In this document: in pieces, positions 1 to 5,420 of the stretch
Layout: each line of letters opens with the position of its first letter
How positions within the stretch are numbered: the stretch's first letter is position 1
Source: Bacteroidota bacterium
GTDB taxonomy: Bacteria; Bacteroidota; Bacteroidia; 2-12-FULL-35-15
Reading direction: 5' to 3'
NCBI GenBank assembly: GCA_023251855.1
Contig: JAHEYA010000195.1
Span: 1-5,420, forward strand
Length of the DNA: 5,420 bases
Made by a program: the position numbers and the translations under genes
Notes under the pieces: generated by a model
The model's database searches: none
The model's input: the letters and a program-made list of their open reading frames with translations, nothing else
Told to the model about the DNA's origin: nothing

Positions 1-360
1 TAATCCTACATCAAACAGCTGCGTTTGTTCATAGGTCATTTGATAAATATTCAATGATTTTTCTTCAGCTTCAGTTACAAAACTTCCATCTGATTTTGTA
101 GTGATTTCATGGTTAAAAAATGGTTCATGACTAATAATTACTTGTTTATCTTTAGTAATAATTGCATCCATTTCCAAAGTAGTTACACCGAGATCAATTG
201 CTTTTTTGAAAGCAGGTATTGTGTTTTCAGGCATCAAACCTCGGCAGCCTCTGTGACCTTCTTTGTCAAAATTGGTGACCTGCGCACCCGAGTTTTGTGA
301 GGTGCTGTCCACACAGCAGGAGAGGAGTATGCAACTCATAGCAATAAAGATTTGTTTCAT
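1..360 (-). CDS. Glycerophosphodiester phosphodiesterase, lipoprotein (partial, 3' end outside window)
   Basis: The first 120 residues are visible; the frame stays open to base 1, so the C-terminal half or more is missing. Enzymes of this family hydrolyse glycerophosphodiesters to sn-glycerol 3-phosphate and an alcohol in phospholipid turnover. Seen: GHRG at residues 35-38, ENT at 45-47, LEMD at 62-65 and SHE at 77-79. These supply the expected catalytic and metal-binding residues (H36, E63, D65, H78 by family analogy). An N-H-x-I-T-T stretch follows where the family usually has an R-T-T-like segment. The N-terminus (MKQIFIAMSCILLSCC) is a short basic then hydrophobic signal with a lipobox-like LLSC, so export and lipidation are inferred. 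The ATG at 358-360 is chosen because it gives this signal peptide; the nearest upstream in-frame stop is at 403-405. No strong ribosome binding site is seen, only an A-rich leader. The gene is divergent from the methyltransferase gene. Which GDPD subtype (GlpQ-like or UgpQ-like) cannot be decided from this fragment. Confidence 0.93.
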   Translation of the reverse strand, partial: MKQIFIAMSCILLSCCVDSTSQNSGAQVTNFDKEGHRGCRGLMPENTIPAFKKAIDLGVTTLEMDAIITKDKQVIISHEPFFNHEITTKSDGSFVTEAEEKSLNIYQMTYEQTQLFDVGL

Positions 361-386
361 TTTTTTAGTTTCCAAACTATTTTTAA

Positions 387-394
387 CAAAGATA
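387..394 (-). promoter_or_regulatory. Candidate Bacteroidota -7 promoter element for the GDPD gene
   Basis: On the minus strand these bases read TATCTTTG, an exact match to the Bacteroidota -7 consensus TAnnTTTG. It lies 26 bases upstream of the GDPD ATG, which would give a leader of about 20 bases. I see no good TTTG -33 element at the usual spacing, so the assignment rests on the -7 match and position alone. Confidence 0.45.
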
Positions 395-517
395 TAATTT
401 ATTTAATTCTATAGTTTTGACGGGTGTACGACAAAATGCAATTAATATTTCGCTTCCGCTGAGCTTTGTTCTCTGTGTTTAGTCAAGATTACAGTGAGCC
501 AGTGCGTTGGCGGTTCT

Positions 518-548
518 AAAATTTTTTTGAGCGTTAGGAAAATTTTTT
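518..548. repeat. Two AAAATTTTTT tracts with a 21-base repeat period
   Basis: AAAATTTTTT occurs at 518-527 and again at 539-548, so the copies repeat with a 21-base period, close to two helical turns. Further T-tracts follow at 556-561 and 572-577. Such tracts upstream of a promoter often bend DNA or bind nucleoid proteins. That role is inferred, and in an AT-rich genome the repeat may simply be compositional. Confidence 0.35.
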
Positions 549-558
549 AATTCAATTT

Positions 559-587
559 TTTGTGTGTTTGCTTTTTTCCTATATTTA
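559..587 (+). promoter_or_regulatory. Candidate promoter of the MT-A70 methyltransferase gene
   Basis: TTTG at 559-562 and TATATTTA at 580-587 resemble the Bacteroidota -33 (TTTG) and -7 (TAnnTTTG, 7 of 8 matched including the free positions) elements, with a 17-base gap. This would place the start of transcription near 594 and leave a leader of about 80 bases. A second -7-like sequence, TATCTTTT at 634-641, is closer to the gene, but its nearest TTTG (617-620) is only 13 bases away, so it is the weaker candidate. Confidence 0.35.
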
Positions 588-648
588 CGATTGTTGAAAA
601 ATATTTTACAGAACAGTTTGCAGGTGTTAAAAGTATCTTTTGTATTCG

Positions 649-668
649 CATACTATAAATTTGCATTT
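649..668 (+). repeat. Imperfect direct repeat flanking the methyltransferase gene, copy 1
   Basis: This stretch, ending five bases before the ATG, reads CATACTATAAATTTGCATTT. A related copy at 1478-1496 follows the gene. The two share the nine bases CATACTATA and the six bases GCATTT, with a variable centre and a one-base length difference (16 of 20 aligned positions identical by eye). Nine-base matches alone are common by chance in a window this size; the second matching block and the flanking position are what make the pair worth recording. Confidence 0.35.
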
Positions 669-673
669 CGTAA

Positions 674-1432
674 ATGAAAAAAAGGCAAATAGACCTATTC
701 ACAAAAGAGAAGAAGTCGCCAAAATTAAATGGTGTAAATGGAAATGTTCATAGAATAACTGGCTACACCATTTACAATGCAGAGCAACAAAGGAGAACAA
801 AAAGAAACGACCTTCCATCTCTTTATCCCGACCTGCCCGAAAAAAAGTTTGACATAATTTATGCTGACCCACCTTGGGATTACAATGGTAAAATGCAATT
901 TGATAAAAGCGGTAGAGTGGAGAACTTTGATGTAAGCAAAAAGATTTTTATCAGTTCGGCAAATTTCAAGTATCCAACTTTGAAAACTAAGGAGATGAAA
1001 AAAATACCAATTCATGAAATTGCAAATGATGACTGTCTCTTGTTTATGTGGGCAACCAGTCCTCATTTGGAACAAGCGATTGAATTGGGAAAGGCATGGG
1101 ACTTTGAATTCAGAACCGTTGCATTCATTTGGGATAAGATGAACCACAACCCAGGACAATACACGCTGTCAAATTGCGAATTATGTTTGGTATTTAAGAG
1201 AGGGCGAATACCAAATCCAAGAGGTGCAAGAAATATTCAGCAACTTGTTAGAAGTCCAAGAGGTCGGCATAGTGAAAAGCCGAAAGAAGTTCTTGTAGGA
1301 ATTGAAAAAATGTTTCCTTCGCAAGAAAAGATAGAATTATTTGCTCGAAAAAAACCCAAAGGTTGGTCAGTGTGGGGATTGGATGTCAGAGAAGAGTATG
1401 AAGTGCAAGAGCTACTGCAAGAGGCGCTTTAA
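674..1432 (+). CDS. MT-A70 family N6-adenine methyltransferase
   Basis: A complete 252-residue enzyme predicted to transfer a methyl group from S-adenosylmethionine to the N6 of adenine, most likely in DNA as for other bacterial MT-A70 proteins. Seen: the catalytic motif DPPW at residues 65-68 inside IIYADPPWDY; a LLFMWATSP strand at 122-130; the conserved GQYTLSNCELCLVFKRG block at 161-177; HSEKP at 199-203; and the family-typical ending KIELFAR (219-225) followed by WSVWG (231-235). DPPW lying ahead of the HSxKP and ELFAR segments is the beta-class, permuted order of this family. The first 55 or so residues are basic and not recognised; they could help bind nucleic acid. The start is firm: an in-frame TAA (671-673) directly precedes the ATG. 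No Shine-Dalgarno sequence is visible. No endonuclease or specificity gene is adjacent, so it looks like an orphan methyltransferase; target sequence unknown. RNA modification is a less likely alternative. Confidence 0.93.
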   Translation: MKKRQIDLFTKEKKSPKLNGVNGNVHRITGYTIYNAEQQRRTKRNDLPSLYPDLPEKKFDIIYADPPWDYNGKMQFDKSGRVENFDVSKKIFISSANFKYPTLKTKEMKKIPIHEIANDDCLLFMWATSPHLEQAIELGKAWDFEFRTVAFIWDKMNHNPGQYTLSNCELCLVFKRGRIPNPRGARNIQQLVRSPRGRHSEKPKEVLVGIEKMFPSQEKIELFARKKPKGWSVWGLDVREEYEVQELLQEAL

Positions 1433-1455
1433 ATGTTTGTTGAAATGTTTCAATA

Positions 1456-1478
1456 GTGGAGTATGCAACCTGCACCAC
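1456..1478 (+). repeat. Bulged hairpin 24 bases after the methyltransferase stop
   Basis: GTGG (1456-1459) can pair with CCAC (1475-1478) and TGCA (1464-1467) with TGCA (1471-1474), closing a three-base ACC loop and leaving AGTA as a one-sided bulge. An alternative, mutually exclusive pairing is AGTATG (1460-1465) with CATACT (1478-1483). No T-run follows, so this is not a standard intrinsic terminator. It may be a 3' RNA structure or a recombination-site-like fold; the role is unknown. Confidence 0.35.
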
Positions 1479-1496
1479 ATACTATAGTTAGCATTT
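1478..1496 (+). repeat. Imperfect direct repeat flanking the methyltransferase gene, copy 2
   Basis: This is the downstream partner of the repeat at 649-668: CATACTATA, then a four-base spacer, then GCATTT. It starts 46 bases after the methyltransferase stop codon and overlaps the end of the bulged hairpin. If the pair is real, it brackets the methyltransferase gene tightly, as expected for a target duplication or attachment-type repeat around a small insertion. Confidence 0.35.
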
Positions 1497-1513
1497 TAAA
1501 GCTGCGCCAAATG

Positions 1514-1537
1514 AGAGATGGCCTCTAACCCCTTTTT
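1514..1537 (+). terminator. Weak terminator-like hairpin with T-run
   Basis: AGAG (1514-1517) can pair with CTCT (1523-1526) around a five-base loop, followed seven bases later by TTTTT (1533-1537). The stem is only four pairs and the T-run is displaced, so it falls well short of a classical intrinsic terminator. It is listed because it is the only stem plus T-run between the methyltransferase and the next gene. Confidence 0.2.
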
Positions 1538-1550
1538 GATATTTTAACAT

Positions 1551-1578
1551 TTTCATAATCATTTTGTAAATACCTTTA
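1551..1578 (+). promoter_or_regulatory. Candidate promoter of the outer-membrane protein gene
   Basis: TACCTTTA at 1571-1578 matches the Bacteroidota -7 element TAnnTTTG except for its last base. TTTC at 1551-1554, 16 bases upstream, is an imperfect -33 element. Transcription would begin near 1585, inside or beside the inverted repeat at 1583-1605, leaving a leader of about 30 bases. Confidence 0.35.
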
Positions 1579-1582
1579 GCGG

Positions 1583-1605
1583 TTGTTCATACAATAAATG
1601 AACAA
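1583..1605. repeat. Perfect 8-base inverted repeat in the leader of the outer-membrane protein gene
   Basis: TTGTTCAT (1583-1590) and ATGAACAA (1598-1605) are exact reverse complements separated by seven bases. The element sits between the candidate -7 box and the start codon, ending nine bases before the ATG. It could be an operator for a dimeric regulator, with half-site centres 15 bases apart, or a leader hairpin that masks translation initiation. Both roles are inferred from symmetry and position. Confidence 0.45.
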
Positions 1606-1614
1606 TAATTACTG

Positions 1615-4482
1615 ATGTCGCGCATAACCACTTTTTTTTTAATTCTTTTAAATACCATAGTTGTTTTTGATAGTAAATCGCAAACTACTGTTACTTTAAA
1701 AGGCAGTGTTTCTGGTATCATTAAAGATACAAAAACAGCAGAAGCAATACCTTATGGAACAGTGGCTGTGATTAGCACAAAAGATTCTTCTATTGCAGCC
1801 GCATCTGTTTCTGATGCAGATGGAAATTTTAAAATCGAATCCCTTTCATTTGGAAATTATTTCTTGAAATTTTCTTTTATTGGTTACCAAACTTTTAAAA
1901 CCGAAAAGTTTACCATAACCGAAAATCAATCCGATAAAAATTTTGGAATTATTAAACTTAAATCTTCCGTAACCTCTTTAAAAACAGTTACTGTAGAAGG
2001 GAGAGAAACTCGCGTTCAACAAAACGGAGATACCATCGGATACAATGCAAAAGCCTATAAAACCAATCCGGATGCAAATGCCGAAGATCTAATTTCTAAA
2101 ATGCCCGGCATCACTTCCGAAAATGGAACCGTTAAAGCTCATGGTGAAGATGTGAAACAGGTACTTTTAGATGGTAAACCTTTTTTTGGTGATGATCCCA
2201 ATATGGCACTTAAAAATTTACCTGCTGAACTAATTGAAAAAATTCAGGTGTTCGATAAGGCCAGTGACCAGGCTCAGTTTACAGGTTTTGATGATGGCCA
2301 GTCAAGTAAAACAATTAATATAATTACAAAATCAGGTAAGAACAACGGCCAGTTTGGTAAACTATATGGCGGCTATGGAACTGATGACCGTTACATTGCA
2401 GGTGGAAATATTAATATTTTCAGAGGGGATAGAAGAGTATCAATACTCGCACTTTCAAACAATATTAATCAACAAAATTTTAGTACTCAGGATCTGTTAG
2501 GTGCCACAGGTGCTAGTGCCGGTGGCGAACATGGCCGGAGCGGTTTTGGTGGCCGGCCCGGTGGGGGAGGAGGAGGTTCTCCCGGTGGTTATAGCGGAGG
2601 TAAGGGCGGTGATGGTAATAGCATCAATAATTTTTTGGTCGGGCCACAATCAGGGATATCAACCACTCAGGCAATAGGACTAAACTATAGCGATAAATGG
2701 GGACAAAAAATAAAAGTTACAGGAAGTTATTTTTTTAATCAAACTGATAATAAAAATACAACTTCACTTACCCGAAACTATATTACCTCTAAGGATAGCG
2801 GGTTATATTACAACGAAGTAAATGAAGCAAGAAATAAAAATAATAATCATCGGTTCAATCTCCGGCTTGAATACAAAATAGATTCGGCAAACTCTATTAT
2901 CATGACTCAAAAATTTAATTTGCAGGAGAGTCAGGCAAATTCAACGGTTGTAGGCAATAATATTCGCAAAAGCGAAAACTTTTTAGAAAGTAAAACAAAT
3001 AATACTAACAGCTCTTTTAATTCTGGTTACACATTTTCTAACAACACCATGTTACAACATAAATTTGATAAACATGGAAGAACCATTTCTTGGAGCATTG
3101 GCACGGATCTCAATAACAAAAATGGTAACAACAGTTTGTATTCCATGAGTAAATATTATTTTTTAAATGATAGTTCTATTACCGACCAAAGATCTACTCA
3201 AAATACAAATGGGTATACACTTTCTTCAAGTCTTGTTTATACTGAACCCTTAGACAGTTTTAGTCAACTCATGTTAACCTATACTCCTTCCTATACAAGC
3301 AACAATAATGATAAGGAAACAAATAATTTTAATTCAGTAAATGATAATTACTCTTCTTTAGATACTTTGTTGACTAATAAATACAAAAGTATTTATCTGA
3401 CAAACCGTGGTGGTATTGGTTATAACATGAATAAAAAAAAATTCATGTTCATGGCAAGCGCAAACGTTCAATATGCAACGCTTACAGGCGACCAAAGTTT
3501 TCCTGTTGCATTTGCTGCAAAAAAATCTTTTTTAAGTTTTCTTCCACATGTTATGTTCAATTATAAATTTTCACGAGGCACTAATTTGCGTATCTATTAT
3601 CGTGCTTCTAATAATAATCCATCAATTACTCAATTGCAAAATGTAATTAATAATAGCAATCCTTTATTGTTAAGTACAGGAAATCCTGATCTGAAGCAGG
3701 ATTACCAGCATACACTTGTTATCAGATATGGAAAAGCGAACTATGAAAAAGCAACCGGTTTGTTTGCTTTTTTGTTTGGTAATTATGCTCAGGATTATAT
3801 TGGAAATTCTTCTTTAATTCCAACTCACGACACAACTATTAATGATTCTTTTGTTTTAAAAAGAGGAAGCCAACTTACCAAACCTGTTAATTTACAAGGA
3901 TATTGGAATGGTAGAGGATTACTTACTTATGCTTTGCCGGTTACTGCAGTAAAATGCAATCTTAATTTTAGTGTAGCAGCAACTTATAGCCGAACCCCCG
4001 CATTAATTAATGGTTTAAGTAATCTGGCAAATAATTATACCTTAACAGGAGGAACAGGTTTGGTCAGTAATATAAGTGAAAAAATTGATTTTAATTTATC
4101 GTACACAGCCAACTATAGCATTGTAAACAATAGTTTGCAAACAGCAGCAAACAATAATTATTTTTATCAAACAACCTCTTTAAAATTAAATTGGATGGTA
4201 TGGAAAGGCTTTGTTTTTAATACCAATTTAATACATACACTTTATACAGGGCTTTCTCAAAGTTTTGATCAAAGTTATTTATTATGGAATACTTCGCTTG
4301 GATATAAATTTTTTAAAAGTCAATCAATGGAAGTAAAAGTAAGTGTGTATGATATGCTTGCTCAAAATAACAGCATTACCAGAACAGTTACAGATTCCTA
4401 TATCGAGGATAGCAGATCAAATGTGCTAACACGTTATTATATGTTAACACTTACTTATAATCTCAAAAATTTTATGAGGTAA
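1615..4482 (+). CDS. TonB-dependent-receptor-like outer-membrane beta-barrel protein with carboxypeptidase-regulatory-like domain
   Basis: A complete 955-residue outer-membrane protein. Seen: an N-terminal signal peptide (basic MSR, hydrophobic FFLILLNTIVV, likely cut near residues 22-23). A beta-sandwich carboxypeptidase-regulatory-like domain follows at about 32-115 (SGIIKDTKTAEAIPYGTV, then SVSDADGNFKI and LKFSFIGYQT). A plug-like region spans about 120-240, with DLISKMPGI, VLLDGKPFFG, LPAELIEKIQVFDK and INIITKSG. A glycine-rich stretch lies at about 303-334. The remainder, rich in Asn, Ser and Tyr, alternates like beta-barrel strands and ends YYMLTLTYNLKNF, a typical last strand. This organisation matches the Bacteroidota outer-membrane beta-barrel family related to TonB-dependent receptors; the substrate is unknown. 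No SusD-like partner gene is adjacent, which argues against a standard glycan-uptake SusCD pair. The ATG is the first after an in-frame TAA at 1606-1608 and gives the signal peptide. The gene ends 4 bases from the convergent stop codon of its neighbour. Confidence 0.9.
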   Translation: MSRITTFFLILLNTIVVFDSKSQTTVTLKGSVSGIIKDTKTAEAIPYGTVAVISTKDSSIAAASVSDADGNFKIESLSFGNYFLKFSFIGYQTFKTEKFTITENQSDKNFGIIKLKSSVTSLKTVTVEGRETRVQQNGDTIGYNAKAYKTNPDANAEDLISKMPGITSENGTVKAHGEDVKQVLLDGKPFFGDDPNMALKNLPAELIEKIQVFDKASDQAQFTGFDDGQSSKTINIITKSGKNNGQFGKLYGGYGTDDRYIAGGNINIFRGDRRVSILALSNNINQQNFSTQDLLGATGASAGGEHGRSGFGGRPGGGGGGSPGGYSGGKGGDGNSINNFLVGPQSGISTTQAIGLNYSDKWGQKIKVTGSYFFNQTDNKNTTSLTRNYITSKDSGLYYNEVNEARNKNNNHRFNLRLEYKIDSANSIIMTQKFNLQESQANSTVVGNNIRKSENFLESKTNNTNSSFNSGYTFSNNTMLQHKFDKHGRTISWSIGTDLNNKNGNNSLYSMSKYYFLNDSSITDQRSTQNTNGYTLSSSLVYTEPLDSFSQLMLTYTPSYTSNNNDKETNNFNSVNDNYSSLDTLLTNKYKSIYLTNRGGIGYNMNKKKFMFMASANVQYATLTGDQSFPVAFAAKKSFLSFLPHVMFNYKFSRGTNLRIYYRASNNNPSITQLQNVINNSNPLLLSTGNPDLKQDYQHTLVIRYGKANYEKATGLFAFLFGNYAQDYIGNSSLIPTHDTTINDSFVLKRGSQLTKPVNLQGYWNGRGLLTYALPVTAVKCNLNFSVAATYSRTPALINGLSNLANNYTLTGGTGLVSNISEKIDFNLSYTANYSIVNNSLQTAANNNYFYQTTSLKLNWMVWKGFVFNTNLIHTLYTGLSQSFDQSYLLWNTSLGYKFFKSQSMEVKVSVYDMLAQNNSITRTVTDSYIEDSRSNVLTRYYMLTLTYNLKNFMR

Positions 4483-4486
4483 AAAT

Positions 4487-5420
4487 TTATTTCTTATTTT
4501 TCAAGGCATCAATCTCCTTTACTATTTTTTCTATCACTTGCTGTTGTTGATCAATCATTTTTTGCTGACCTTCACTTTTAGCATTTAATTCTTTAATAGC
4601 TTCTACAAGCACAGGAGTAAGCCTTGAATAATCAACCGATTTATAACCTTCTTTATCAGTGAAAACAAACTCAGGATAAATTTTTTCCAGTTCCTGTGCA
4701 ATAAAACCAATTTGTTTATCAGTACTAAAATTTTTCTCAGGAAATTCATTTACCTTCCAATTGTAATTTACCCCACGTAATTTCAAAACATTACTTAACG
4801 AATTTGGTAATGGAGTTATATCCTTCTTAAAGCGAAGGTCTGAAGGGCAGGCGATAGCTCCACCTGCAAAAAGAGCATTACCAACAGCTTGAAGAGTAAA
4901 ATCACCTGTAACGGCTAAATCTCCGCATACGGTAATTTTACCACTACCGTTATCATAAATAATTGAATTGCCCACGGCAGTGCCTGATGTCCATTTAGGA
5001 ATATAGTTAAAATTTCCGCTTCCACTAACTAAACCTGCAGCGCTTGCAGAAGCAGCAGAAAGATTGCCAAAAGGATCCGTTACAACAAGACGACTGCCTA
5101 AGCCTGTAAGAGTTTGAAAACGCACTCCACCCGTTGTATGAAGTTGAGTTGATGGCCCAGTTGTCCCAATACCGACATTACCATTCCCTGCCATAGTAAC
5201 TGTTTGTGTTCTTCCTCCTCCTCCCGGAGAAAAAATAATATCACCCCATTCTCTCAATTCAAGAATATTGCTTGATCTGTCAAAAATAATTCGGTGGTTA
5301 TTATCAAAAGATCTTATTTGCCCATTATCCTGAAAGTAAATTTCATTGTTCGAAGTTTGGTTTCCACTCTGGCTAAGTCTTATACCACCTGCAGTTGCTA
5401 TATCCAAAGGTTTTAGTGGG
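4487..5420 (-). CDS. Tail-fibre-like surface protein with C-terminal S74 (endosialidase chaperone) domain, partial at N-terminus
   Basis: The last 310 residues are visible; the frame is open through base 5420, so the true start lies outside. A TTG at 5405-5407 could be taken as a start but is preceded in frame by coding-like codons (Pro-Leu-Lys-Pro) without a stop, so I treat it as internal Leu. Seen, in visible numbering: beta-rich fibre-like repeats; NVGIGTT at 81-87, a motif typical of Bacteroidota surface fibres and phage tail fibres; an IPKWTSGTAVGNS segment near 140-152; then an S74 intramolecular chaperone domain from about 193 (SDLRFKKDI, IGFIAQELEKIYPEF at 237-251, VDYSRLTPVLVEAIKEL at 262-278); and a C-terminal coiled coil to 310 (IDQQQQVIEKIVKEI). 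In known S74 proteins this domain trimerises the fibre and cuts itself off between Ser and Asp. Here S193-D194 and K198 keep that arrangement, so release of about 117 residues is predicted. A cell-surface fibre is likelier than a prophage gene, since no other phage gene is present. Confidence 0.88.
   Translation of the reverse strand, partial: PLKPLDIATAGGIRLSQSGNQTSNNEIYFQDNGQIRSFDNNHRIIFDRSSNILELREWGDIIFSPGGGGRTQTVTMAGNGNVGIGTTGPSTQLHTTGGVRFQTLTGLGSRLVVTDPFGNLSAASASAAGLVSGSGNFNYIPKWTSGTAVGNSIIYDNGSGKITVCGDLAVTGDFTLQAVGNALFAGGAIACPSDLRFKKDITPLPNSLSNVLKLRGVNYNWKVNEFPEKNFSTDKQIGFIAQELEKIYPEFVFTDKEGYKSVDYSRLTPVLVEAIKELNAKSEGQQKMIDQQQQVIEKIVKEIDALKNKK

Larger units (their letters stand above)
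361..673. other. Divergent intergenic region between the GDPD and methyltransferase genes
   Basis: No gene is supported in these 313 bases; all frames are interrupted by stops. The region holds the GDPD -7 element near its left end and a candidate methyltransferase promoter at 559-587. Between about 421 and 515 lies a patch visibly richer in G+C than its surroundings, with a small inverted repeat (GCCA at 498-501 and TGGC at 508-511, loop of 6). Then follows an A/T-tract region (518-580). The composition change could mark the edge of inserted DNA or the remnant of a decayed gene, but nothing in it is recognisable. Confidence 0.6.

Noticed and set aside
109..300. A 63-codon plus-strand open frame
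   Set aside because: It lies wholly opposite the GDPD gene, whose translation shows family motifs in the same bases. Its own translation has no recognisable features.
324..335. GGAGTATGCAAC shared with 1458-1469
   Set aside because: A 12-base match between two places in a 5.4 kb window is about what chance gives. One copy is inside the GDPD signal-peptide coding region, so it is not taken as a functional repeat.
498..540. Possible integron attC-like site (GCGTTGG and GAGCGTTAGG sequences)
   Set aside because: An attC site needs a matching inverse core (RYYYAAC) paired with GTTRRRY. I found no such partner on either strand within 420-540, and no integrase gene is visible.
725..1159. A 144-codon minus-strand open frame
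   Set aside because: It is antisense to the methyltransferase coding region, including the DPPW segment. It has no recognisable domain and is best explained as a shadow of the real gene.
1487..1529. GTTAG ... CTAAC inverted pair after the methyltransferase, tested as a cassette recombination site
   Set aside because: Only five bases match, the inner sequence does not form a convincing stem, and the cores do not meet the attC consensus. It is likely chance.
1615..4482. Assignment of the outer-membrane protein as a SusC-type glycan importer
   Set aside because: No SusD-like gene lies next to it. The domain order and barrel fit the more general outer-membrane beta-barrel family, so no substrate is claimed.
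4487..5420. Prophage tail-fibre gene as evidence of a phage in the window
   Set aside because: S74 domains and VGIGTT motifs are common in Bacteroidota surface proteins, and no other phage gene is present.

Overview
The window looks like a chromosomal segment from an AT-rich member of the Bacteroidota, probably a Sphingobacteriia- or Chitinophagia-like lineage. This rests on four things. There is a large outer-membrane beta-barrel protein with an N-terminal carboxypeptidase-regulatory-like domain. There is a surface protein with VGIGTT-type motifs and a C-terminal S74 chaperone domain. Clear Shine-Dalgarno sites are absent before the starts. Sequences close to the Bacteroidota -7 promoter element (TAnnTTTG) lie upstream of the genes. 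The assignment comes from family knowledge and inspection, not from a search.

Layout, left to right. (1) A glycerophosphodiester phosphodiesterase lipoprotein gene on the minus strand is cut by the left edge. (2) A 313-base divergent intergenic region holds candidate promoters for both neighbours and a run of A/T tracts. (3) A complete MT-A70-type N6-adenine methyltransferase gene follows on the plus strand, with no restriction gene visible beside it. (4) A 182-base gap contains a small hairpin, a weak terminator-like element, a candidate promoter and a perfect 8-base inverted repeat. (5) A complete 955-residue TonB-receptor-like outer-membrane protein is on the plus strand. (6) Convergent to it, with only 4 bases between the stop codons, is the C-terminal part of a tail-fibre-like surface protein with an S74 self-processing domain, cut by the right edge.

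The genes do not form one operon or an obvious pathway. Three are envelope or surface proteins: a periplasm-facing lipoprotein hydrolase, an outer-membrane barrel, and a probable trimeric surface fibre. The methyltransferase is the odd one out. It is a solitary epigenetic-type enzyme, flanked by an imperfect direct repeat that could mark an insertion but could also be chance. I see no CRISPR array, tRNA, rRNA, insertion sequence or clearly new multi-gene system. The items most worth a second look are the solitary methyltransferase with its flanking repeats, the inverted repeat in front of the outer-membrane protein gene, and the S74 protein that continues past the window edge.
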